From Strigamia acuminata (lineage: Eukaryota; Arthropoda; Chilopoda; Geophilomorpha; Linotaeniidae), in assembly GCA_949358305.1 (NCBI GenBank), contig OX442322.1, positions 992,001 to 1,056,000 on the forward strand: DNA of 64,000 nucleotides, given 5' to 3'. The notes beneath the pieces were generated by a model. That model made no database searches and was not told where the DNA came from. It saw only the letters and a list, made by a program, of their open reading frames with translations. The position numbers were made by a program, and so were the translations under genes. The stretch's first letter is position 1. The number at the start of each line of letters is the position of its first letter. Shown here piece after piece: positions 1 through 11,138 of the stretch.

Positions 1-1279
1 ATAAAACTCGGATATGTGCTTTCGTTTCTTTTGGAATTCCATGTTGTTGTGGTTGTTGATGAGTGTGCTCTTTTGTTGTATAAAACAGATCGACAAGACC
101 ACAATCATCTTTCAGTAATAAATACAACTTAGTACGGCAGTCAGGACTCACTTTGTTGCGACTCCGGGTTTCTGACCAGTAAAATACTTACCTTTACCGG
201 TCAATCCGCAATTGAGCTGCCGTTGATAGGACTTAGACTCTAGTGCCTGTAAAATAGTGTCTAGGGGTAATTTTAATGGAATGAAAACTGCCGTTTGAAT
301 TTAATAAAATAACACAGATAACTTTATTCAATGAATTTACAAGAATAATGATAATATTAATGATATTAATAGTTATGACTAGTAATTAAACAATAAGTGA
401 AAAAGAAAAGAAATATAACGAGAGCGACAATGCTCTCGGCAAACAAAGGCTTTATTTTGGCGCGCGACAAACAGAGTTTGTCACGTACACCAAAAATGGC
501 GAGACGAACTTGCCGATACAAATTTCGTCGCTCGTTCGATGGTTTCAACTGCGGACTCCAGAGGAAAGCTCACGGTGGTCCACAGTCTCTACGATGGTTC
601 ACAGGCAAACGTTGGTGCTATGCCAGCAACGATGAGTCTCGGAACAAGTCAGACGAGACTCACAATAACCGGTAGTGAGCGGTTTTCTCAGGCATTACCC
701 GAGATTCGTGTAAGTGCGGGTAACCGACGATGGCGGTTACACGCAAAGCGCAAATGAGGCTGGTTCCACCGTCAATACAGTGGAAACAGCAAAGATGAAT
801 CTCAACTCACCAAACTAACACTATCAATACTTGAAGTCTTGGGTTTTGAATCCGTTTCATAGCAGTGATGTTGTGTTCTTGTTGGTGATGTGGTCGAGAG
901 TGAGTTCGCCGCCAAAATTTGGGGCTTTTATACACTCTCTGGTCCTGCGCACGAAATGTGCGTAGAGTGATGATTTTGGTGCAATACAGGATGTATTACA
1001 TCATCATCATCACTCTGATGTAATGTTTTAACTCAAAAGAGGGTAAAGTGTGCCTGAGGGATTTCCGCTCTCAAGTCACACTTTTGGCGTGTGCCTTATT
1101 AAATAATTATTTAAGTGTAACAATTCTGCACCTGCAGGCTTGGCACACTTCGGTTTTCTCCCCTAAATAGGGGTGAGAATATGCAAAGGCAATTCTCCTC
1201 TCCTAATTAAGTAATTTGGTTTGACGTGTGTCAAACCAAAATAAAACAAAATATACAATTTTTTTTAGTGGTGACAAAT
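1..1279. other. No supported gene
   Basis: Only short overlapping frames are present, without recognisable domains. Short motifs such as the TCATCATCATC run near 1001-1011 do not amount to a gene. The region could be old retroelement sequence, but I see neither paired LTRs nor a polyprotein. Confidence 0.4.
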
Positions 1280-1555
1280 TTATTTCAAATATAAACAAAA
1301 ACACTTCAGGGTCACCACAACTTTACAGTCGTAGAAAATTTTCTTCCTGTACGAAGTGGTGTATTTACGTCGCATGTTCCAAGCACTTTCATGCTTCACA
1401 GATGCTTTGGCTTCATCTAAACTGTCAAAAGTGGTAAGTTTCGTCCACTTTAATTTAGGCCCTCTTCGTCGCTTGCACGGTGGCTGGCTGTTTTCATCGC
1501 TATCATCACTCCCCGAATCCGAGTTGTAATAATACACGAACCTCTGAGATGCCAT
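1280..1555 (-). pseudogene. Transposase-type DNA-binding domain fragment (FLYWCH/MULE-like)
   Basis: A 91-residue frame starts with an acidic/Ser stretch and a basic patch (CKRRRGPKLKW). It continues as a short domain with spaced aromatic residues and a KYTTSYRKKIFYDCK-like strand and cysteine. This layout resembles the N-terminal DNA-binding domain of FLYWCH or Mutator-like transposases in arthropods. No catalytic domain follows on the minus strand, so it is either an isolated first exon or a relic. The assignment rests on pattern resemblance only. A structure-based search would settle it. Confidence 0.3.
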
Positions 1556-2078
1556 TGCAAACGATTGTGATTTGCTTTTTTAATAACAGCAAAACAAATC
1601 AGCAAATTAAGATTTTTTATCTTATGAAAATAAAATAATTTAGGCATTTTTAAAATACGATGGATTTTCTTGTTTACTTGCATAATAATAAAAATTTGAA
1701 TAGATTTATTGAACAAATTCAGTACTTTTGGAGTAGAAATTTAAGTTTTGCCACAATGGCTGGCTTTACTTCAGCTGATTTGTTTCATTTCAAAATGAAA
1801 ACATTTAACTCAAGATGACTAAGATAAGTTGCATAGCGATGTACTAATTCAATGATGTTCTACAACTTTGTAACTGGAAATTTTGCTGTATCTTAAACAG
1901 TTTAAAGTTAAGAAGTGAATGACCTTGAAGATGACCTTCCGGTTCAAATTTAAGGTCAACACTGGATAGTCCACCATTGACTTCCTATATGCCTACATCA
2001 ATAGAATTGATATATCTTCGGTTATTTTCAGGCAAAAAAGGTGTTTCCAGATTTTTGACTCACCCTGTATATACCTGA
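1556..2078. other. Intergenic repeat-like sequence upstream of Copia 1
   Basis: No gene is visible. The last 30 bases before the Copia insertion include GACTCACCCTGTATATAC, a string of the kind found at the ends of dispersed arthropod DNA repeats. Copia 1 may therefore have landed in an older repeat. No matching inverted end was found, so the class is unknown. Confidence 0.25.
2074..2078. repeat. Left target-site duplication, CCTGA
   Basis: The 5 bases before the left LTR equal the 5 bases after the right LTR. Five bases is the usual duplication size for Copia integrases. Confidence 0.95.
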
Positions 2079-2347
2079 TGTTGGGGTTCTTGAGGCTTAC
2101 GGAGGCGCCAATGTGCCTGGCTAAAGTTGGTTAATTGGGGATTAAAAATTTGACGACCCGGACTTCTACTTGAAACAATGGACATGGGGGTATGACGACT
2201 ATTTCTGGGTATTGGAGGAACCAATCATGTTACAGTGCATTGAACTTCTTGACCTTATTTCAATTCACTTAAAAGCTGTAACTCAAAGAATAAAACTCAC
2301 TTGCTGTTTAACCATTTCAAAGACTTGACTCCAGATTTATTCCAACA
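2079..2347 (+). repeat. Copia 1 left LTR
   Basis: The 269-bp repeat begins TGTTGGGG and ends CCAACA. It is identical to the right LTR except for one base. An AATAAA at 2289-2294 may serve as the polyadenylation signal. Confidence 0.96.
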
Positions 2348-2349
2348 AG

Positions 2350-2361
2350 TGGTAGCAGAGA
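2350..2361 (+). promoter_or_regulatory. Copia 1 primer-binding site
   Basis: TGGTAGCAGAGA lies two bases after the left LTR. It resembles the initiator-methionine tRNA-type primer site of Copia elements (TGGTATCAGAGC class). Copia 2 has nearly the same string after its LTR. Confidence 0.8.
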
Positions 2362-2498
2362 CTAAGTTGGTTTCAACCTTTGAAAACTAAAGAAGCTACA
2401 GACAAGTCAGAAAGAACGACTTTGCAAATATTTCAACACGAGACGATTTGACGACGACAATCAAACTTGAAATACACGCGAACATTTTTTCACTCACG

Positions 2499-3893
2499 AT
2501 GACGACGAGCCACAACAAAATACAGCATCATATTGTATTGTTGGACGACAACAACTATATGCTGTGGTCGACGAAAATTATATCAATCCTCGAGGGGAGG
2601 CAACTGTGGGAAACGGCAATCGAGCCAGACGAACCGCCACGAGGAGTAGCAGACACAGATGACTTTGAGAAGGTAGAGAAAGCGTGGAAGACGTGGCGGA
2701 TGGCCAACAACGAGGCACGCGAAATCATAATCGGGACGCTGGCGGACAAGCAGGTGCTGAGATACCGGAATGACAAAAACGCAAAACTGCTCTGGAAAAA
2801 GATAGAGACAAACAACGCCAGCAGCACAGACGAATTAAAATACACATGCATCACGGCGATGGCGCAGTTCAAAATGGACAAGACGGAATCAATTGACGAC
2901 TACTTCAATCGCCTCGAAGCGCTGGTGAGTGAAAGTGAACAACTTGGCAACACCGTGGCTGCCGCGCAGACGAAATTTCACGCGCTGGCTGGGTTACGAA
3001 AAGAATTCGAAGCAACCACAGAAGCGCTGCGAGCAAACAAGACATCAACACTTGCCGACGCACGCAGCATGTTGAAGCAACGCGAGACGGCAAATCGGAA
3101 CGACGGAGCCAAGCACGCGGACGCGGCGTACAAGACGAGCGACAGGCCACGTTACGGAAATCGGACGACGGACACCCGACGGTGCTTCAACTGCAACAAG
3201 CCCGGCCACATGGCGAGCGAGTGCCGCGGCGCCATATTCTGCTTTAATTGTGAGGGATCCGGGCACAAAGCGGCCGACTGTAAGAAACCAAAACGAGAGA
3301 GAAAAAACAAAAAATATGAGAAACGAGGAAAGAAACCACATTCGACCGAGGAGCAGAGCAACCTGTGCGCATTCGAACTAGACGACGACGAGACAAACGA
3401 GACGGCGGACGAGGAGGCACGTATTGGCGACGAGCACGCGCTAACATGGGTGCTCAACTCAGGAGCTACGAGCCACATGACGAAATCTAGACACGTATTC
3501 GAGACGTATCGGGCGCACCACAGCTTCATAAAAATCGCGGACGAAGACACAAGAATGGAAGCGATCGGAATTGGAAGTGTACGCATAACGACGGAAGCAA
3601 GCGCAAGGATGATAGTGCTACACAACGTGTTACACGTACCAACAATCGTGATGAGTTTGATGTCAGTGGCAAAAATTGTGCAAAATGAAAAGGATGTGCT
3701 ATTCAAGAAAAAAGGAGCCACAATAATTGAAGAGGGGCAAACACTGATGGAAGCACGCAAGGAAGGTAACAACTTTTTTATCACATCACGTATTATTCAT
3801 GGGGAAAGGGCGCAAATTGCAAAAGAAACAAATGACATGGCACCACCGACTCGGGCATCTGGGGCAACAATCAATGCAATTAATGAAAAATGA
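2499..3893 (+). pseudogene. Copia 1 Gag and protease segment
   Basis: The likely start is the ATG at 2499; the frame is open from 2448. It has a Copia-type Gag N-terminus with a DNNYMLWSTKI motif, then two zinc knuckles, CFNCNKPGHMASEC and CFNCEGSGHKAADC, at about 3184-3290. Two knuckles are more than most Copia Gags carry. The aspartic protease follows, but its core reads LNSGATSH: the codon at 3456-3458 is AAC where the family has an Asp (DSG/DTG). The frame ends at 3893, after the integrase has already opened in the +1 frame. The Asp-to-Asn change should abolish protease activity. Confidence 0.9.
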
Positions 3894-4218
3894 GGAATTA
3901 GTACGGGGCCTAGATTTTAAAAATTCAAGCACGAATATTTGCGAGCCATGCATTAAGGGGAAGCTAACCCGAAAACCACACAAGACGATCGCCGAGCGCC
4001 AATCCAAAGCAATTATGGACTTATGGCACGTGGATTTGATGGGGCCACTGAACCCGAAGTCACTAGGGGGGTCAAGATACATACTGACCATCGTGGATGA
4101 CTGGAGCAGACAAACTATGGTGCGCATATTGGGGGCGAAAAGTGACACTGAATGCGAACTGAAAAACACGATTACACGATACGAGACGCAAACTGAAAGG
4201 CGATTAAAAACGATTTGA
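3799..4218 (+). pseudogene. Copia 1 integrase, N-terminal part
   Basis: This frame (+1 relative to Gag) carries the GAG-pre-integrase/zinc region, WHHRLGHLG followed by CEPCIKGK, then the first catalytic Asp in LWHVDLMG (codon 4033). A shift of frame between about 3790 and 3890 separates it from Gag. It ends at an in-frame TGA (4216-4218), most simply a CGA Arg codon after C-to-T change at a CpG. Downstream residues continue in the same frame without a gap. Confidence 0.9.
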
Positions 4219-4656
4219 AGTGACAACGGGGGGGAATTTGTGTCAAACAGATTAACACAATGGTTTGAGGAACGAGGCACAAACCACCAACTCACGACCC
4301 CATTTGCACCCCAAAGCAACGGCGTGGCGGAGCGCCATAACCGCACCATTCTTGAGATGATGAGAACAATGCTGTGCGACGCGAAACTGCCATTGAGATT
4401 TTGGGCCGAGTGCGCATGCGCTGCGGCTCACATCCGAAATTCGTGTTATTCAAGAGTACACGGGCGAACAGCAATGGAAGTGTGGGAAAATCGGAAACCC
4501 ACAGTAACATTCCTAAAACGATTTGGGTGCACAGTTTTTATATTAACCAAGAGCGTGGGGAGAAATAAACTTGACGCAAAGGCGGAAAAGGCAATTTTTG
4601 TTGGGTATTCGCAGAGACGAAAAGCGTATCGGGTTTATAACATCAGAACGGGGTGA
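4219..4656 (+). pseudogene. Copia 1 integrase, catalytic core remainder
   Basis: Same frame as the preceding fragment, directly after the TGA. It holds the second catalytic Asp in SDNGGEF (codon 4222) and the Glu in NGVAERHNR (codon 4330). Spacing is D-62-D-35-E, so the catalytic triad survives. The frame stops at a TGA at 4654-4656 next to a GGGG run. The reading then passes to a second frame (about 4653-4766) and a third from about 4760, so two more indels lie here. Confidence 0.9.
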
Positions 4657-4759
4657 GCGAAGAGAGGAATCTAAAATTTATTGAACACGAATTGGGGGCC
4701 CCACTGCTGACCGAGACACCGACCAGCGACGAAATTGAAGGAATCCCCGAAATTGAATT

Positions 4760-6655
4760 TTGGATTTGAGATGCACTACCCCACGCGAAAGAAATGCAGA
4801 CGACGCACCAACCGAGACACACGACGAGCACGAGGGGCGGGAAGTACACGAACGAACCACCGACGTAGACATCGAAATTAACGCCGAAATAACTGCCGAA
4901 AACTTGGAATCGAATGAGGACACTGAAGACGTAATCGAATCGCGACCCGACCCACCAAGACGAACACAGAGAGGTACGGCGGCCGAATGCAGACTGCGAG
5001 AGGAAGAGAAACGTCGTATTCGCGAAGATGAATTACAACAACGAGGGGTCAGACGGTCAGAACGAATTAAAACAACACATAGAGCTTACAGATGCGAGGA
5101 AACCCACCCACCCAAAAATTATGAAGAAGCAATGAACTCAACCAACCGTACCAAATGGAAAGAAGCGATAGATGATGAAATCAAATCAATGAAAAAACAC
5201 AAGGTTTGGGTCATTGCAAAATTGCCATCGGGCAAGAAGCCCGTTAAGTCAAAGTGGATTTTTAAAATTAAAATCAACCCAAGCACCGGGGAGAAAAGAT
5301 TTAAAGCGCGACTAGTTGCAGCGGGTTACTCACAACAATGGGGCAGCGATTACGACGAGACATTCGCACCTGTCATGCGAATCGAAACAATGCGAATGAT
5401 AGTAAATGAGGCGGCCAAGAGGGGAATCAGCCTAAATATGTATGACGTCAAATGCGCATATCTACACGGGGAATTAGAGGAGGAAATTTATATGGTACAG
5501 CCGAATGGGGCGAGCGACGGAACTAATCGAGTATGCAGGCTGCTCAAGAGCATCTATGGATTAAAACAGTCCGGTAGATGCTGGTATGAAAAGTTGGACC
5601 AGGTACTGACCGACGTCAAATTTGAGAAGACTCCCGACAACCCATGCCTGTACATTGCACGAAAAGATGAAGAGTTCCTGTTTTTGGGCGTGTACGTCGA
5701 TGACGCGATAGTGACTGCATCATCTAGCAAATTCGAGCGTGGAATGATCGACAAAATCCGCGATAGCATCGAATTAATACCCATGGGGAGGCTAACCTCA
5801 ATTCTCGGGATCCAGGTGGAGCAAAACAACAGCGGAATACAATTACATCAATCAACTTATATCGAGGAAACGTTAATGATGTACGGGATGGAGGATTGCA
5901 ACATGAAAACCACGCCACTGGACCCGAATCAAAAACTAGATGAGTACAACGACAGCGCAAGAATAGAATCAAAACAATATCAGGAGCTGATTGGCAAACT
6001 GATGTACCTAGCAATTAACACAAGACCGGACATCAGTTTTGCCATGAGTGCGTTGTCGCAGTACAACATGGATCCGAGGCAACTGCACTACGGCGCACTC
6101 AAACGAGTATTAAAATATTTAAAAGGGACGATCGACTACAAACTGAAGTATGCACGTGAGAAACGGAATTTACACGCCTTTACAGACGCAAGCTGGGATC
6201 GAACGGCTGACTCCAAGTCGTTCTCAGGCTATGTAACCCGAGATGGAACCGCATTAATCAACTGGAGATGTAATAAACAAAAACTGGTGGCCATGTCCAG
6301 CACCGAGAGCGAGCTACACGCGCTATCTGAGGGAATTAAAGAGCTCGCATGGACAAGGGACTTGGCCGAAAATTTCGGACACCTCAAAGAAGGGAATCAA
6401 TGCGTGGTGTTCTGCGACAGCTTAAATGCTACACAACTGCTACAGCGGGGACCGCAAAAATCCCGCACCAAGCATTTCAACCGAAGGCTGCACCACATCA
6501 AAGATGAAATCGCACATAATGGAATTAAAGTGCAACACATCCCAGGTAGTGACATGTTGGCCGACTTCCTCACCAAACCACTGCCTGGACCGGGACTGCC
6601 CGCTAACCTCATCAAATTAGGAATTGCTGAGGAGAAAAATAAAGGACACGAATAA
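4760..6655 (+). pseudogene. Copia 1 reverse transcriptase and RNase H
   Basis: About 630 codons stay open. A charged linker (about 4780-5080) is followed by the Copia reverse transcriptase, with KSKWIFKIK, the palm Asp in MYDVKCAYLHG and the active site YVDD (5693-5704). RNase H then shows FTDASWD, STESELHAL, CDSLNA and TKHFNRRLHHIKD. All visible catalytic residues are present and the frame ends just before the polypurine tract. No natural start exists; in an intact element this is the C-terminal part of the polyprotein. Confidence 0.93.
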
Positions 6656-6688
6656 TTACGAACTAACATTGCAGGACATTGACTTTCC

Positions 6689-6700
6689 GTGAGGGGAATT
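6689..6700 (+). promoter_or_regulatory. Copia 1 polypurine tract
   Basis: GTGAGGGGAATT directly abuts the right LTR. It is the usual position and composition of the plus-strand primer. Confidence 0.75.
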
Positions 6701-6969
6701 TGTTGGGGTTCTTGAGGCTTACGGAGGCGCCAATGTGCCTGGCTAAAGTTGGTTAATTGGGGATTAAAAATTTGACGACCCGGACTTCTACTTGAAACAA
6801 TGGACATGGGGGTATGACGACTATTTCTGGGTATTGGAGGAACCAATCATGTTACAGTGCATTGAACTTCTTGACCTTATTTCAATTCACTTAAAAGCTG
6901 TAACTCAAAGAATAAAACTCACTTGCTGTTTAACCATTTCAAAAACTTGACTCCAGATTTATTCCAACA
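6701..6969 (+). repeat. Copia 1 right LTR
   Basis: The 269-bp copy matches the left LTR at all but one position (A at 6944) and is followed by the target duplication CCTGA. Confidence 0.96.
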
Positions 6970-6974
6970 CCTGA
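6970..6974. repeat. Right target-site duplication, CCTGA
   Basis: It matches 2074-2078 exactly. Confidence 0.95.
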
Positions 6975-7288
6975 GGCATACACGGAACGTTACCAAAATG
7001 TCTGCAAAACGTTAGCAAAACGTTCGCAAAGTCCCAGAAAAATTATCGTAATAAGATAGTAATACTAGTGGTTAAATCAGTTTTTTCTTGTCCAATTTAA
7101 TTCTAGTGGAAAAAAATAGTTTTTTTTGCCTTAATTGAATTAGTGGGACAAAAAAATTACCGATATTCTGTAGTAGGAAAACCAGTCAGTGTGAGATTTA
7201 GTTTCTAATCCAAGGAACTTTAATGGGGTTTTAAATGGGATCCTTATTATTATTATTAATTTAATTTGACTCATTGATAAATAAGAAT
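6975..7288. other. AT-rich spacer, no gene
   Basis: No frame with recognisable content lies between Copia 1 and the 26-bp satellite. It includes near-repeats of a GTGG(A/G)(A/C)AAAAAA-type string around 7107-7155. Confidence 0.4.
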
Positions 7289-7512
7289 CTGTTAATGATT
7301 TGTTTTAATCTAGTCTGTTAAAGATTTGTTTTAATCTAGTCTGTTAAAGATTTGTTTTAATCTAGTCTGTTAAAGATTTGTTTTAATCTAGTCTGTTAAA
7401 GATTTGTTTTAATCTAGTCTGTTAAAGATTTGTTTTAATCTAGTCTGTTAAAGATTTGTTTTAATCTAGTCTGTTCAAGATTTGTTTTAATCTAGTCTGT
7501 TAAAGATTGTTA
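7289..7512 (+). repeat. 26-bp tandem repeat, about 8.6 copies
   Basis: The unit is CTGTTAAAGATTTGTTTTAA plus TCTAGT. Copies are nearly identical; the first has TAATG for TAAAG and the last is truncated. It lies directly 3' of the caspase-like gene. Confidence 0.92.
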
Positions 7513-7557
7513 AAGATGTGTATAGTGATATATTAAAACTGTGACTAACTGCAAAAG

Positions 7558-8929
7558 TTATTTATGAATATACAAGTGCCAATCATTGCACAAATAAACT
7601 AATTTTGTGAGTGTGGAACGGAAACAAGATATACATTTTGTGTATGAAAAACGATCTTCCTTTCTGAAGGTCCGTGAATTGACTAAGATCAAAATATTCA
7701 ATAAATCCACGTCATGTACTTCTGTCACCACATGATACAGTATATCAAAATAATCTGTAATAGAAAAAAAAGAGTAAAACAATCTAAAAATCCAAAATTT
7801 AAATTACCTTCAGCCGTAGAAAACGCGACAAGAATGTCAGCATATTGGGGTACTTGAAACGCTCCACTCTGCTCGATCAACTTGGAATCAAACGCAAGCG
7901 CCTCGTTTTGGTAATTCTTCAAAATCTGATTGATTTTGATAGCTTCGTCGTTTCCTTTACATGTCCCCAGCAAGCCAATGAATGCAGACTTACTCTCGCC
8001 AGTCGTGAAAGCTTCACGGTTCTGTGATTGCCGAAATAGATATTTTGATGCTTTTTTCAGGCACTGGATGGAGTTGTCACTATCATCATCATCACCATCA
8101 TCATAATCATCATACTCATCATGTGATGACGACGACGACATGCTGCGAATACTCCAGTCACTACTTCTTCGGCTATCCTCGTTCGTCTGTTTGCTATCCA
8201 CTTGCATGTTGGTGATTGATTCATTGTTGTAATCGAGGTCCACAATGTCTTTCAATACGATGTTGTTGTTCGAAGTCATCACAAGAATTTTATCCGGTGA
8301 TTTTTCATCACAATTTGAGGACATCTCCATCTCTGTCTTCGTGTTTGTACAGTATTCAACTTCCTTGTTTAACCGTGAAATCTTCCCTTGAATGAGGTTC
8401 AGATCTTGCACTTTGATCCCCGCATTCAACTCAGCTTTTGGATCTGCCTGAATAAAGAAGAGTTTTGGTTTACCTTTGAGCGATGGACACTCAGTGTCCG
8501 TAAAATATTTCCACAGCTCTGAAATGAGGAATAGTTTGTCCCGTGAATAAAGCAGATTTGGATCACCATACGAGAAAAAAGCACACGCAAATACGTCATA
8601 ATCTTTGTGATTTACTTGTTTCGTCACTAAATAGCAAAATCAAAAAAAAAGATTGAATAAATGACGTTACAAACTCACCTAACTTATTAATTACAATTGT
8701 ATAATACATCCATAATCTCGCCGTAGCTCGCATTTCGAACAATTACAATATCTGACTTAGTGAATCCCCAATGCAACAAAATATAAGTAAACAGACATTC
8801 GTCTAAATCCGCTTGCCCACGAGGTGCTAGGCCTGGAATGTCATAAGTGTAATGATTAAATATGACAGCTTTTCCTCTCTTCTGAGAATCCATTCGATAA
8901 TCGAAATCTAGTTTTAATTCTGTGTTCAT
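7558..8929 (-). CDS. Caspase-like protein lacking catalytic His and Cys (pseudo-caspase)
   Basis: Three exons, 8929-8695, 8626-7808 and 7754-7558, join in phase with GT-AG introns of 68 and 53 bp to give 416 codons. Exon 1 has the caspase opening (KRGKAVIFNH, DIPGL). Exon 2 has DYDVFACAFFSYGD and KGKPKLFFIQADP. Exon 3 has the small-subunit end (DLLNILILVNSR, STLTKLVYL). The catalytic His of the SHG motif is Tyr98, and the catalytic Cys of the QACxG motif is Asp140 (QADPK). The substrate-pocket SWR loop expected after the STxEG motif is missing. A Ser/Asp-rich stretch at about residues 215-255 sits between the p20-like and p10-like parts. It probably cannot cleave substrates and may act as a decoy or regulator of caspases. 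The prodomain is very short; an upstream exon is possible. Confidence 0.8.
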
Positions 8930-9038
8930 ATTTGGTTACCAGCTGGCAAAAAAGCTTTAAAACTAGTAATCTACTGTCGACGATTTTTTAATGTTTATTA
9001 TCCTATATCCATTGGGTTCTTTTATTAACAACAAAATT

Positions 9039-9185
9039 GAATTGAATTTTAATAAACTAGAATTAAATTTTAATAAACTAGAATTAAATTTTAATAAAAT
9101 AGAATTAAATTTTAATAAACTAGAATAAAATTTTAATAAACTAGAATTAAATTTTAATAAACTAGAATTAAATTTCAATAATTTC
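9039..9185 (+). repeat. 21-bp AT-rich tandem repeat, about 7 copies
   Basis: The unit is AATTAAATTTTAATAAACTA plus G with single-base variants. It is intergenic, 5' of the caspase-like gene. Confidence 0.85.
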
Positions 9186-10074
9186 TGTAAATTTGAATTG
9201 ATTTTCATTAAATTGAAATTGAATTTTAGCAAATATGAATTAACTTTCAATAAAGATTAAACAGCAGTAATTGCAATTGAATTATGCTCAAATGCAGATT
9301 TTTTCAGCCACTTTTTAAATTGAATAAAACGTTTAAAAGGCACCGATCTATTTTACATTTTTCTAGCTTATACAAACACAGTCGATCGCAACATGCGAAT
9401 AACACTTTCGGTTCCACTGCTCGAACGTGCAGCATTAATCAAAATTGCCACAATTTTATGGAAAACTAACGATATTTTTTACACTATCAACGCCACTAAC
9501 GCCACCAACACAAACTGGCAAGATGTTAACACAATAATTTCTTGTCTCGAAGTGTCGTCTTTTCTATGAATTTTTGTGGGATTCGGTTCGTATTTTGTTT
9601 GTAGATGAAAAGCGAGCAATAAATAATGTTTTCCAATCGCGATAGCAACGTGGGTCTATTAAGCACCGCCAATTCATCGGGCCGCGACGTAAAAGCAATC
9701 GCATCGGACGAAGCACTTTTGGATAAAGAAGGACGGGAACAAAAAAATCTAAACAACTTAAGAAAATACATTTTTCTGTGGCGTTTATATTTATTTATTT
9801 ATTTATTTATTCACCTTTATTTCCATCTTTTTCACCCTGTCACCATTTGTTTTTTTCTCTCGTTTACAGTCAGAAGTTGTATCAAAAAGATTATTTACAT
9901 ATAAACCCAGGTCTTAGGCCCTATGGTGGTGGTTCTTTCCAAATGTGAATCAAATAAGCAACACCGGCATCGATTTGCAGGTAGTCCTAAAACAGATGAA
10001 CTAATTCACCTTTTCAGTTCAAATTATTAATCTTTTTTTTAATTTAGATTTTAGTCCGAGCTCGTTGGAGGATA
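9186..10074. other. No supported gene
   Basis: A frame at about 9626-9776 (MFSNRDSNVGLLSTANSSG...) has protein-like composition and could be an exon, but it matches no family I know and has no convincing partner exon. The rest is AT-rich, including a TTTA run near 9790. Confidence 0.3.
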
Positions 10075-10263
10075 TTAAACAGGGTAGAGATGGGTTTGCA
10101 ACGAGGTGTTACAATAGTAAGGATATTCCAAATAGACACATGACTGACAGACGTACTCGTCATTTCGATAAACGAATAAGTAATACTGATTAGTGTCCAT
10201 AAGTGAATTTGGTTCAATTGTGTTTACAGATGGAATCACCGCCGTTTTATTTATCTCTGCCAC
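10075..10263 (-). CDS. Possible terminal exon of an unknown gene
   Basis: On the minus strand, a splice-acceptor-like CTAGTTTCAG is followed by an open stretch of about 62 codons ending in TAA. It contains a Cys/Tyr-rich run (YVCQSCVYLEYPYYC). An upstream exon may lie near 10360-10450. I do not recognise the product and the model is tentative. Confidence 0.25.
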   Translation of the reverse strand: MAEINKTAVIPSVNTIEPNSLMDTNQYYLFVYRNDEYVCQSCVYLEYPYYCNTSLQTHLYPV

Positions 10264-10757
10264 CTGAAACTAGTTGGAGACGACAGTATGAATACTTATT
10301 TAAATTTGAATACAGAATTAGTAAATAATAATATTAATGCTTTTTTATCTTTGTTTTAGAACCAATTCTGATTTTGTCATCCATCAGAGTGCAGTCCAGG
10401 CTGACAATTATGACTATTGTCAAATGCTCCACCTACAATCAGCAGAGGTTGTTCGAAAAATTTGATAATTTAATTTACTGATTCAAATCGCTTTTAAAAT
10501 GAGGCAACGATGATTTTCTTACTTGATTTTGATCGATAAAATGATGATTTACAATGCTAAACAATCATTTTCTTCAAAATACATGGTTTTTATTACTAAA
10601 ATATCGACTTGTATTGCTAATTAATGATTTAATTGATTCTCTTTAGATAAAGTGAATTTAGTACAAATATAAATATAAATATAATAATTTTTTGTATCAA
10701 TTTTAAATCTTATTTTTAAAATGTAACTGCAAAATTGATCCCAATTGATCATATCTC
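10264..10757. other. No supported gene
   Basis: AT-rich sequence. A possible upstream exon for the 10075-10263 model lies near 10360-10450, but its frame is short. Confidence 0.3.
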
Positions 10758-11138
10758 GAAAGTCGTAAATAACTAAAATTAATGGGAGTTAACTCTATTC
10801 CCAAACAATTACGGACCGATTTTAAGTCCGCCAAACCTGATTAAACATGAAACGGTGAAGATTGTTCAATATTCCACCTTTGAGTCAGTTAATCATTTGA
10901 AAATATCAGTTTCGAATTGTAATTTGATGGGAACGGAACGAAGTGAGCGAGAGACTCGTCCTCTCCAATGCACTGGTTGTATTCAATTTCACAGCCCATC
11001 TCGTTGACATCATAGGAAAGGACTAATACAGTAGCACAACCCCTTCCAAATTCATCGAGGATTGTTGAGATTAATGGCGTGGAATAAGTGTGAATGATTT
11101 GGAAAAGTAGCTGTGTTGGCTGCAGATGTGTTTGTCAA
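10758..11138 (+). repeat. Dispersed repeat family A, copy 1 (fullest)
   Basis: About 380 bp running from GAAAGTCGTAAATAACTAAA to a TGTGTTTGTCAA end. A second copy is at 12556-12877 and a 3' part at 13717-13842. Copies differ by substitutions and one internal gap, so the family is moderately old. No coding capacity or terminal repeats were found. Confidence 0.85.

Larger units (their letters stand above)
2079..6969 (+). mobile_element. Copia LTR retrotransposon 1 (complete, coding region broken)
   Basis: The element is 4891 bp. It has two 269-bp LTRs (2079-2347 and 6701-6969), both TGTTGG...CCAACA, that differ only at 2322 (G) versus 6944 (A). CCTGA lies directly outside both ends (2074-2078 and 6970-6974) as the target-site duplication. 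The gene order gag, protease, integrase, reverse transcriptase, RNase H is that of Ty1/Copia. The single polyprotein frame is broken by an in-frame TGA and by three changes of reading frame, and the protease active-site Asp is replaced. Near-identical LTRs indicate recent insertion, so either a defective copy was mobilised in trans or some indels are assembly errors at G runs. Confidence 0.97.

Noticed and set aside
6397-6846. 149-codon minus-strand frame at the end of Copia 1
   Set aside because: It is antisense to RNase H and runs into the LTR; no independent evidence.
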